Assembly (NCBI GenBank): GCA_021413845.1
Contig: JAIOPP010000090.1
Coordinates: 1-64,000, forward strand
Direction: 5' to 3'
From: Planctomycetia bacterium
Lineage (GTDB): Bacteria > Planctomycetota > Planctomycetia > Pirellulales > PNKZ01
Length of the DNA stretch: 64,000 bases
In this document: piece after piece, positions 23,701-31,394 of the stretch
Layout: each line of letters starts with the position of its first letter
How positions within the stretch are numbered: the stretch's first letter is position 1
Program-made: the position numbers and the translations under genes
The notes under the pieces: generated by a model
What the model saw: the letters and a program-made list of their open reading frames with translations, nothing else
Databases searched by the model: none
What the model was told of the DNA's origin: nothing

Positions 23701-24897
23701 ATGGGTTCCCCACCGGAGCAGGTTAAAGCTTCGCAAGACCTGGAAATCAAAGATGCGCACGTCATCTTCCACACGGTTTGGGAATCGCTCGAAGAAGAAG
23801 TAGGGCACGAGAACCTGCGGTTTCCTAAGGAAATCATCTTGCTCGGCGGTGCGCCCGGCGCCGGAAAAGGAACGCAGACGCAGTTCATCATGCGGGCCCG
23901 AGGCCAGACCCGGCCGCCGATCGTCATCAGCGAGTTGCTCACTTCGCCCGAAGCGCAGAAGATCAAAGACCAAGGGAACATGGTCGGCGATAAGGAAGTG
24001 ATCGGAATTCTCTTGCGCAAGTTGCTGCAACCGGAATTTCGCGACGGAGCCTTGCTCGACGGCTTTCCGCGCACGCGCGTGCAGGTGGAATGCTTGAAGC
24101 TGCTGGTCGACAAGATCAACCAGCTGCACAACGAGTTCGAGAACACGCCGCACGCGATGCACTTTCGCCGGCCGACGATCCACGCGATGGTGCTATTCGT
24201 CAGCGAACGGAGCAGCATCGAGCGACAGTTGGCGCGCGGCGTGAAGGTCGCGGCGCACAATCGCGAGGTCGAAGAGACCGGTGTCGGGAGAACCCTCGAA
24301 CTCCGCCCGACCGACCTCAGCGAAGAGACCGCGCGCCGCCGCTATCGGGTCTTCAAAGAGCAAACGTGGGACGCGCTCCAATCGCTCAAGGATATCTATC
24401 ACTACCACTTCATCAACGCCGAAGGGCCGATCGATGAAGTCGAAGAGAACATCCTCAAAGAGCTGCAATACCAAAGCTCGCTCGAACTCGAGCAGCGGAC
24501 CTACGATCGGCTCGGCCCGTTGCCGCTGGCGGAAGAGATCATCCTGCACGCGCGGCAAGAGCTCGTGCGCCGGCTCGACAGCTACGAGCTCGAACACACG
24601 GCCCTCTTCGTCCGCACGGTCGAGATCATCAAATCGAAATTCATTCCGATCATCGCGCGGCACGCGCTGTCGGGCCGTGCGGTCGTCAATTCGGAAGATC
24701 CGATCTTCGAGGATCCGCTGGTGCTCAGCATGCTGATCGACATCTTCTCGGAGCGCGGTTTTCACGCCGTCGTGGATAAGAACATCCAAGAAATCCCCGA
24801 ACGCATCGACCTGAAGACGGGCCAGATCCACCGCCGACTGAAGACGGTGTACCGCATCCAAATCTACTTCAAAGGGTCGGAAATCCGCCGCGGGTAG
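23701..24897 (+). CDS. Adenylate-kinase-like NMP kinase with large C-terminal extension
   Basis: A 398-residue protein. The P-loop 'GAPGAGKGT' (50-58), 'LLDGFPRT' (118-125) and a C-terminal 'YHYHFINAEGPIDEVEENI' identify the adenylate kinase fold (about 42-260). The remaining 130 residues ('LVRRLDSYELEHTALFVRTV' to the end) are not part of normal adenylate kinase, which is about 215 residues long. They read as an alpha/beta add-on. The LID region is atypical and carries no zinc CxxC, and a roughly 40-residue N-terminal helix precedes the P-loop. It may phosphorylate a nucleotide, or use the fold for another substrate; I would not call it adk. Confidence 0.8.
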   Translation: MGSPPEQVKASQDLEIKDAHVIFHTVWESLEEEVGHENLRFPKEIILLGGAPGAGKGTQTQFIMRARGQTRPPIVISELLTSPEAQKIKDQGNMVGDKEVIGILLRKLLQPEFRDGALLDGFPRTRVQVECLKLLVDKINQLHNEFENTPHAMHFRRPTIHAMVLFVSERSSIERQLARGVKVAAHNREVEETGVGRTLELRPTDLSEETARRRYRVFKEQTWDALQSLKDIYHYHFINAEGPIDEVEENILKELQYQSSLELEQRTYDRLGPLPLAEEIILHARQELVRRLDSYELEHTALFVRTVEIIKSKFIPIIARHALSGRAVVNSEDPIFEDPLVLSMLIDIFSERGFHAVVDKNIQEIPERIDLKTGQIHRRLKTVYRIQIYFKGSEIRRG

Positions 24898-24901
24898 GGC
24901 G

Positions 24902-25958
24902 AAAGTAGCAGGCACGTTCCACGTGCCGTCAGCCACGTGCGCCGTTCGAGCTAAGTGCAGCAATGCAACGCAAGTAGCCTCCGTTCAATAGCCCCGGATG
25001 CATATCCGGGGCCGCACGGTGACGATCGTTCCCTATCGTTCGTGGCAACGGCACGCGGAGCGTGCCTGCAACGTTGTAGGCACGCTCCGCGTGCCGTAAC
25101 CTCATGCGTCGTTCTCTAACGAAGCCGCTGTGGTTGTGTGAAGTCGTCTGTGGCGGACGGCACGTGGAACGTGCCTGCTACTTTGGCCCAATTCTTCGCG
25201 TTGAAGTTCGCCGCGCGTCGTGCGATGTTGAACCGCGTGAGGAGACGAGACTCCGACCTCCGGTAGGTTTCGACACGTTGCTGGTCTATGTGAGACAAGT
25301 GACGACGAATTGCGATGGGGAATTTTTAGCTTCGGCCGCGCCGCTTGTCGCCGTCGGGGCTGGAATGAATCGAGCGCTAAGCTCGGTCCCGCGCGACGAT
25401 GGTCGATCGAACGATTGTTGTGAAGACGATCGCTTGATGTCTCTTTCCGGCCTGCGGTGCGTGAAGGTTTGCTTCGGCGAATGATCACGCATCGCGATCC
25501 TCGGTCGTTGCGCGTTCGTGGATGAAACGCAAAACGACAACCAACGCGGATCGAATTTGCACGACGTTCTCTGCGAGGTTGCAACATCGCAGAGAACGCT
25601 TCGCTGCCTTGGGTGTCGTCCGGTGCGTCGTCGCGCGAGCCAGCCTTGCTTCCCGCGAAGCAAGCCGGTTCGGGCGGAATGCTCTGCGCAGAGAATCGTT
25701 TGACAAGATGCCCGGCCCGCTCGGGCGACGACGCACGAATGTTTTTTCAAGTCGCAAGCAAGCGCGATCACGGCCGTGCTTTGTTTAAGTAGCAGGCACG
25801 TTCCACGTTCCGTCCGCCACGAACGATACGGAACGATCGTTGCGGTGTGGCCCCGGATATGCATCCGGGGCTATTGAACGGAGCTGGACGTGTCGCGATC
25901 GTACGTCGCGCTCGAACGACGCACGTGGCTACGGCACGTGGAACGTGCCTGCTACTTT
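24902..25958. repeat. 1.06-kb nested inverted-repeat element without credible genes
   Basis: Five copies of a 27-28-base unit (aaagtagcaggcacgttcca plus cgtgccgt) occur at 24902-24929 (+), 25048-25097 (as a GC-variant palindrome), 25157-25184 (-), 25787-25813 (+) and 25931-25958 (-). The outer 50 bases are inverted repeats of each other. A further 70-base module (24976-25045) is inverted at 25816-25885 and contains the near-palindrome gccccggat...atccggggc. Between them are more hairpins: 25566-25576 with 25587-25597, and 25623-25638 with 25721-25736 (one mismatch). Frames inside (for example 25104-25484 plus, 25286-25864 minus) run through repeat units and show no motif. It may be a MITE-like element, a structured RNA or a recombination product. 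Confidence 0.7.
25048..25097. repeat. 50-base near-perfect palindrome
   Basis: Perfect 20-base arms acggcacgcggagcgtgcct and aggcacgctccgcgtgccgt flank a 10-base centre that is itself almost self-complementary. It is the head-to-head junction of two repeat units inside the 1.06-kb element and could extrude as a cruciform or fold as RNA. Confidence 0.75.
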
Positions 25959-25967
25959 GGCTGCGCT

Positions 25968-28187
25968 TTACCAATCGAAATGAAATGTGCGGCTCAGGCT
26001 TCTTAACCAGCGCGACCCGAGCGGCTTCGGCGCCACGCGAACTCGGGCCGTGCCGCGCCAGCCTTGGCGGAACCGTCCTTCCGGATCGTCGAGATCGACG
26101 CGTACCAAATACGACGTCGAAGCCGGCGCTTCCGTCGTGCCCGACTCCGCTTTGGTCGCTAACTCGCCGCCCGATTTATTCGAGAGCCGGCGCGGGCTTT
26201 CGCGCAGTTCGCCGAGCGCGATCTCGGCGACCGTGCCATGCAGCGTTTCCTCGGGAAGTGCGTCGAGCAGAATTTCGACGCGATCGTTCGGGCGGACGAA
26301 GTCGACGTCTTCTTGATCCAACACGATCGCGGCTTGCCAACGGTGCGGATCGCCCACGCTCCCCAGCGGCGTGCCGACTTCCAACGTACCGCCGAGATTC
26401 GTCGGATCGAGCGGCCGACCGGTCCACGCGGCGAGCTCGTCCGGCGAATGCGAGCTCGGCTGCGCGGGAGGAGGATACAAAGTCCCTGCGCGGTGAGCGA
26501 CGGGGACGAGCCGGTCGCGGTCTTGCCGCTTGTCGCGCAGCTGTTGCTCGATCGAGGCCAACAGCTTCTCCGATTGCGGAATCGAGCCCGACGCGCCGGC
26601 GTTGTCGAACGCTTCGCGCTTCAATGTCGCCAGGTCGATGCGCAAGCGTTCGCATTTCGCGGAGAGTCGTTCGATGTCGAGCTCGAGCTCGTGGTTTTCG
26701 AGTCGCACGATCGGCGCGCCGGCTGCGAGGCGGGAACCGTAGCTCGCCGGCAGCGCCGCGATCCGGCCGGGAATCTCGACGTACAACTGCTCGGCGTTCT
26801 TCAACTGCAACTCCATCGGCCCCAACACGGAGTGCCGAACGGGCACGAAGAAGATCAACGCCAATAGTAGAAAGGAGGCGGCGGCGATCAGTGTGATGCG
26901 AGCGGGCTTCATACGGTCACGTTTCGTCGCGGCGGGAAGCATTTGTCGAAGATAGAGGATCGTGGCCGTTGCGATCGATCCGATCATGACTATTCCGACG
27001 GCTCGCGACAAGTTCTCCAAGCGATAAGGACGCGCCGCCGCAACGAGCATCAGCACGATCGCGATCGTCAGGCCCCAACGATAAAGGGTCGAAGCCACGG
27101 CATAGAGCAAGTACCAACGCTGCCGCCCGAGCGGCGCCAGCGGATCGAGCGGCGCGTCTTTTCCGAAGAGAGCTCGCAGTAATAGTTGACGGAAGGCCGA
27201 CGCCGAGCGCTGCGACAGGTTCGGCACTTCAACGAGGTCGCTGAGAATATAGTAGCCGTCGTATCGCATGAGGGGGTTGCCGTTGAAGAACAATGTCCCG
27301 ACCGACGCGACGACGATCACCGTCAGGCAAACACGACTTAACAAGCCCGGCTCGGCGGTCGACCAGATCAGCGCGGCGATCGCGGCGAGGATAAACTCGA
27401 AGTACATTCCGGCCGCTGCCACGGCGATTCTTTTCCAACGGCTTTGGAAGCGCCAAGCGTCCGTCACATCGCAATATAAACAGGGAGTGAAGATCAACAG
27501 CATCACTCCCAAGTCGCGACATTCGCCGCCGAAGCGTCGGCAAGCGAGACCGTGCCCGAATTCATGCAGCACCTTCACGCCCGCGAGCACGGCTCCGACG
27601 AACAACACGTTGCTCGGCGTGAACAGTTCTTGCGCGTGGGGCAATTGCGAGGTGAACTTCGTCCATTGCAAAGCGAGCGCAACCGCGGCTGCGACGAACA
27701 GGAGAGCAGCCGCGGCCGCGGCAAGCGGCGAGAAGATCCACCGCGCGAACGGCAGCAGCAGGTCGAACGGGCCGGTCGGATCGACGACGGAGAAGCGCAA
27801 CGACAGCGGGTTCATCCACCGCGACCAAAACGAACGGAACCGGCGCTTGCTCCGGCGCTCGACGAGCACGTCTCCTTGGCCCGAACTGTCCGAGATGAGG
27901 AAGTCGAGCTGATGCAACGACGACACGAACCGCGAGACCTCGTCGGGTCGAATGCGCTGCGGCGCGAAGCGGGCCTCGAACAAGTCGACCAGCTCCGCGA
28001 TGCCCGTTCGGCCGTCGAGCGCGGTCAGAATCAGATACTCGAACTCGCGCAGGCGCGCGAAGCGCAAGGTCAGCGGATCTTTGATGATCCAGTAAAGCTC
28101 CGTGCCGATCGTCTGCTCGACGATGATGAGATCGCGTCGACATCGCAAATGCAGCGGGCGTTCGTAAGTGCGGCCGACGGTCGACAT
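25968..28187 (-). CDS. PqqD-like / M50 metalloprotease / HlyD-type fusion membrane protein
   Basis: A 739-residue protein. Residues 15-98 form a PqqD-like winged-helix part ('LYWIIKDPLTLRFARLREFE'). A multi-span M50 site-2-protease core follows (about 140-430) with zinc motif HEFGH (208-212) and 'NGNPLMRYDGYY' (302-313). After a further transmembrane helix (about 432-450), the C-terminal 290 residues look like a HlyD/biotinyl-lipoyl adaptor ('GRIAALPASYGSRLAAGAPI', coiled coil about 488-545, beta barrel to the end). The same arrangement is known from M50-type export proteins that sit beside HlyD adaptors. It is followed downstream by the repeat element only. It probably lies in the inner membrane with the adaptor part facing the periplasm. 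Confidence 0.85.
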   Translation of the reverse strand: MSTVGRTYERPLHLRCRRDLIIVEQTIGTELYWIIKDPLTLRFARLREFEYLILTALDGRTGIAELVDLFEARFAPQRIRPDEVSRFVSSLHQLDFLISDSSGQGDVLVERRSKRRFRSFWSRWMNPLSLRFSVVDPTGPFDLLLPFARWIFSPLAAAAAALLFVAAAVALALQWTKFTSQLPHAQELFTPSNVLFVGAVLAGVKVLHEFGHGLACRRFGGECRDLGVMLLIFTPCLYCDVTDAWRFQSRWKRIAVAAAGMYFEFILAAIAALIWSTAEPGLLSRVCLTVIVVASVGTLFFNGNPLMRYDGYYILSDLVEVPNLSQRSASAFRQLLLRALFGKDAPLDPLAPLGRQRWYLLYAVASTLYRWGLTIAIVLMLVAAARPYRLENLSRAVGIVMIGSIATATILYLRQMLPAATKRDRMKPARITLIAAASFLLLALIFFVPVRHSVLGPMELQLKNAEQLYVEIPGRIAALPASYGSRLAAGAPIVRLENHELELDIERLSAKCERLRIDLATLKREAFDNAGASGSIPQSEKLLASIEQQLRDKRQDRDRLVPVAHRAGTLYPPPAQPSSHSPDELAAWTGRPLDPTNLGGTLEVGTPLGSVGDPHRWQAAIVLDQEDVDFVRPNDRVEILLDALPEETLHGTVAEIALGELRESPRRLSNKSGGELATKAESGTTEAPASTSYLVRVDLDDPEGRFRQGWRGTARVRVAPKPLGSRWLRSLSRTFHFDW

Positions 28188-28232
28188 GGACGAAGCCGAG
28201 GAAGAGGAGCGCGCCGAACGAAGATGAATAGA

Positions 28233-30230
28233 TTAGAACCAGCGGAACAGAACTTTGGCCCGAATGAAATCCAGCACGTCGCGAGTCCAGACGTAAGCCG
28301 TCGAGCGGCGTCCGCAATGGACATGCGCGGCCGCTTCCGCGCCGGGTCGGCGTTGCGGAAGATCTTCGGTGCGGATCGCGGCGCGCACCAACACGACGTT
28401 CCCTTCCTCACCGTGCAAGTCGGCCGAGTTTTGAATTTCGACCACCTTCGCCTCGCGCACCAAGCTCGGATCGACCGCCGGGCTATAGGTCACGCGCAGC
28501 GGCTCGGCCGAGGCCCGCGCTGCGTCGACGATCCGGCCGCTCCGATCGTCGGGCACGTTGAGCTCGAGTTCCCACGGGCCATCGACCGCCGCGACCGTGA
28601 GCAATTGCTGCCCTTGGCGCACCGGTCTGCCATGCAGCAGATCGTCGGCATTCCAAGTCGTGATTTCGCCTTCGATCGGGCTCGCGATCACGAGCTCCGA
28701 GCGCTTCGTGCCGTAAAGTTGCAGTTGCCGATCGAACGAAGCGATCTCTTCGCGCAGCCGATTCCGTTCGCCCGAGAGCCGCGCTCGCTCGGCGGCGGGG
28801 AGTTGCTCGGTGCCGTTGAACAGGGCCCGCTCGGCAGCCAGCGATTGCTCGAAGGCGGAGGTGCGCCGACCTTGGAGCTCGGCCGTAGCGATCTCAAGAT
28901 CGGTATTTTGCAGCTCGATCAACGCTTGGCCTGCGCGCACGTGATCGCCGTGCTTCACCAACAGTTTCCGAATCACACCGTCGAGCGGAGCGAAGACGCG
29001 CCGCTGTTCGACCGGCTGCAAGTGTCCGCGACAGTAGGTCGTGAACTCGCTCGTCGTGAACAACAGCGCGCCGCAGCCGGCGGCTACGAGCGCGACGATC
29101 GCGGCCGTTCGCAACACCTTGCCGGGTCCGAAGCACGCTTGCCAACACGCTCCCAAACAGCGCCAGACCGGCAACAAGAACAACGAGTAATACTGTCGCG
29201 AGCTGCGGAGCGCCGCGGTCGCGGAGCGCGCGAGCAGTTCGATTCTTGCCGCTTCCTCGGCGATCGGCGTGCTCTCGCCGAAGTATTCGACGATCAGTGC
29301 CCCGAGCCATTCCCCTTGCGAAACGGTCGCTTGCCTTTCCCGCTCCTGCTCTGGCAACGTCGGCAGGGCGATGAGCGGGACGAAGACGAAGCGTTTGACG
29401 AAATGCTCGTCGACGTAGCGGGCCAGCGCGGCGGCGAACGAGGCGTCGCACTTCGCGGTGGGATTCGGATACGTGATCGTGTCGCGAAACGGCGCGCAGG
29501 TCGTGGCGAGTTCGCGCAACGCGCGCACGGCGCCGGCGCGTCGGGCCAGCTCGGTCTGTCCGCTCACTGCGGCGACGTGAAACTTTCGGCCCCGGCGAAT
29601 CAGCACCGCCAAGCGATCGGAGCCGAGGAACAATCGCCCGTCGTTCGCAATCGTGGCGGTCGTCGATTTCAGATCGAGCGACTGCCGGAGCGCTCCGGTC
29701 AGCGCGAGCTCGCGATCTTTCCGTTCGCTGCTGCGCAACGCCTCACGACGATCGTGCAGCAAATGAAAGCGCTCGACCGATTCGCTCGCTTCGACGACGA
29801 ACTTCGCGCAACCTTGCCGAGCCGCCGCGCTGGCGACGGCAAATACGACGACGACCGCGCCGCGCAATTCGCCGGCGACCGACAACGGACACCAGACCTC
29901 GGAGCATGCTTCGGCCGATTCCGCAGCGGGCTCCGCGAGCGCGAGGATCGGCTGGCCCGAGCGGCGCAGTTCTTCGAGCCGCTCGGTGGGCAATTCGGGC
30001 AGGCCGTCGGCTCGGCCGGCTGCGGCGATCGGTTCCCATATCCCTTGCCGGTTGATCGTCCAACAGCGTCCGGCCAGGGCCGAGGTCGAGCTGCAGAGGG
30101 TTGTGAGCCACTCGACATAGAAGGTGCGTGCATCGATGTCTCGTTCCGCAATGCCGCGCAACGACAGCAGCACCGCCGGCAGTTTTCCCGGCGTTGGCTC
30201 CGGTGCGACGGCGGTAAAGGGGACCGACAT
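28233..30230 (-). CDS. HlyD-family membrane-fusion adaptor with N-terminal GAF domains
   Basis: A 665-residue protein. About 350 cytoplasmic residues read as two GAF-like domains (about 30-150 and 185-345, with 'CSEVWCPLSVAGELRGAVVV' and 'WLGALIVEYFGE'). A transmembrane helix lies at about 373-393. A periplasmic HlyD adaptor follows: lipoyl half-motif 'GVIRKLLVKHGDHVRAGQAL', coiled coil about 445-510, and beta barrel with 'SPIEGEITTWNADDLLHGRP'. GAF sensor parts on an export adaptor are unusual and suggest ligand-controlled export. ATG 30230 is selected because upstream codons add nothing recognisable. It lies 45 bases upstream of the M50 gene, so the two form one operon. Confidence 0.83.
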   Translation of the reverse strand: MSVPFTAVAPEPTPGKLPAVLLSLRGIAERDIDARTFYVEWLTTLCSSTSALAGRCWTINRQGIWEPIAAAGRADGLPELPTERLEELRRSGQPILALAEPAAESAEACSEVWCPLSVAGELRGAVVVVFAVASAAARQGCAKFVVEASESVERFHLLHDRREALRSSERKDRELALTGALRQSLDLKSTTATIANDGRLFLGSDRLAVLIRRGRKFHVAAVSGQTELARRAGAVRALRELATTCAPFRDTITYPNPTAKCDASFAAALARYVDEHFVKRFVFVPLIALPTLPEQERERQATVSQGEWLGALIVEYFGESTPIAEEAARIELLARSATAALRSSRQYYSLFLLPVWRCLGACWQACFGPGKVLRTAAIVALVAAGCGALLFTTSEFTTYCRGHLQPVEQRRVFAPLDGVIRKLLVKHGDHVRAGQALIELQNTDLEIATAELQGRRTSAFEQSLAAERALFNGTEQLPAAERARLSGERNRLREEIASFDRQLQLYGTKRSELVIASPIEGEITTWNADDLLHGRPVRQGQQLLTVAAVDGPWELELNVPDDRSGRIVDAARASAEPLRVTYSPAVDPSLVREAKVVEIQNSADLHGEEGNVVLVRAAIRTEDLPQRRPGAEAAAHVHCGRRSTAYVWTRDVLDFIRAKVLFRWF

Positions 30231-30486
30231 GCGTGGTCGCGGCAGTGGGGAACGGAAAAGCGAAACGCCGAAGCCGGAATTGTAACCGGTTCGAGATTCT
30301 GCGACGACGCCGCTTCGGCCGGTCCCGTGCTGCCGCACGGCGGCGAGGCAGGGAGTTGCCTAATCGTTACAACGAATAGACTCAGAATTGGTTCCGGAAA
30401 CGCCGAAGCAAAAAGGAGAGTCGCCTCGCGACGGCCAAGCATGCGCTTCGCATGCGTGGAACTCGGGCGATCCGGGGTATTCGAGG
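30231..30486. promoter_or_regulatory. Divergent promoter region of the export locus
   Basis: A 256-base spacer between the HlyD operon (minus) and the secreted-protein gene (plus). It contains the 12-mer taatcgttacaa at 30361-30372, which reappears inverted at 31310-31321 in front of the TolC-like gene. This makes it a candidate operator serving the whole locus. A purine-rich aaaaggagag occurs at 30411-30420 but not next to either start. Confidence 0.5.
30361..30372 (+). promoter_or_regulatory. Candidate operator taatcgttacaa, site 1
   Basis: A 12-base string identical to the reverse complement of 31310-31321. It lies 131 bases from the HlyD start and 115 bases from the secreted-protein start. 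Not palindromic; assignment rests only on recurrence in two upstream regions of one locus. Confidence 0.35.
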
Positions 30487-31170
30487 ATGAGGATCGAATC
30501 CACTTTGCGCAAGACGATCGGCCGTGCGTTCGCGCACGCGCTCTTGGTGCCGGCACTCGCACTCACGACGGCAAGCGCCGGCGGCGCGGAACGAGAACTC
30601 GGCTCGCCGTCGAACGCCGACTTCGTTCCGTACGCGCCGCCACAAGAAGCGTTGTCGTCGGGCACTCCTTACGCTCTCACGACGGCTCCCATGTCTACGG
30701 CGCCGGCGGCACCGAAGAACCAGCTTCGCCCGATCTCGGAAGTCGTGATCGACACGAGCTTGCCCGGCGGCGGCGCGATGCCGACCGACGGGGCGAACGA
30801 CCGACATGCCACGGCCGATGTCGGCCCGGAGTGGATCGACACGCGACCTTGGATGACGTACGAGTTTGCTTGGGCGGCGTCGGGCCTCGCGCATCGGCCT
30901 TCCTACTTGGAAGACCTGAATCTGGAGCGCTACGGCAACTCGGCTTGTCCGGTGTTTCAGCCGGTGATCTCCGGAGCGCGGTTCTTCGCTTCGGTGCCGC
31001 TGATCCCTTATCAGATGGTGGTGCATCGTCCGCGCGAGTGCATCTATATGCTCGGCTATTGCCGGCCCGGTTCGCCGGCGCCGAACCTCGGGTATCGACC
31101 ACCGTTGCGGCTCGATGCCGCGGCCGTCGAAGCGGCGGCGATCACCGGCGCGGTCTTCATCATTCCGTAG
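30487..31170 (+). CDS. Secreted protein of unknown function in the export locus
   Basis: A 227-residue protein. The N-terminus (MRIESTLRKTIGRAFAHALL) and 'VPALALTTASAGGAE' form a signal peptide. The mature part has a Pro/Ala/Ser-rich linker (about 45-85) and a domain at about 110-200 with 'WMTYEFAWAASGLAHRPSYL' and two cysteines. The closing segment 'CIYMLGYCRPGSPAPNLGYR' carries two more. I recognise no family with certainty. It sits between the HlyD operon and the TolC gene and shares a candidate operator with TolC, so it may be a periplasmic or outer-membrane accessory of the exporter. ATG 30487 is chosen for the signal peptide. Confidence 0.7.
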   Translation: MRIESTLRKTIGRAFAHALLVPALALTTASAGGAERELGSPSNADFVPYAPPQEALSSGTPYALTTAPMSTAPAAPKNQLRPISEVVIDTSLPGGGAMPTDGANDRHATADVGPEWIDTRPWMTYEFAWAASGLAHRPSYLEDLNLERYGNSACPVFQPVISGARFFASVPLIPYQMVVHRPRECIYMLGYCRPGSPAPNLGYRPPLRLDAAAVEAAAITGAVFIIP

Positions 31171-31309
31171 CGCCTCGCGCACGGTTTTACGAACGCATCT
31201 TCGGCTGTCGCCGGCATTGCCTGCGCACGCGATTTCCGGCGCGCGCGTTTTCCACTAATGATTGGGGGGATGCCGTCCGATAGTTATGACGATTGGCAAA
31301 CTTTAACGC

Positions 31310-31321
31310 TTGTAACGATTA
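31310..31321 (-). promoter_or_regulatory. Candidate operator taatcgttacaa, site 2
   Basis: Reads ttgtaacgatta on the plus strand, the reverse complement of 30361-30372, within an AT-rich promoter-like stretch 74 bases before the TolC-like start. Confidence 0.35.
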
Positions 31322-31394
31322 CTTAAACTGGAGCGTCGCTCTTCGACCGCTGCTGCCCGGCAGCCATGCGAATCAAGAGCGGCTTCGGCCCCGC

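Noticed and set aside
25104-25484. 126-codon plus-strand frame inside the repeat element
   Set aside because: Its 5' part lies in a copy of the 28-base repeat, so it is more likely a by-product than a gene, though a short real peptide cannot be excluded.
25286-25864. 192-codon minus-strand frame inside the repeat element
   Set aside because: It reads through repeat units and hairpins, is rich in Arg/Ser/Cys in no pattern, and has no family features.
27552-31283. A 1243-codon plus-strand open frame
   Set aside because: It is antisense to the M50-HlyD and GAF-HlyD genes, whose zinc site, lipoyl and transmembrane features are clear. The plus-strand product is Arg-rich and has no motif; high GC makes such shadow frames common.
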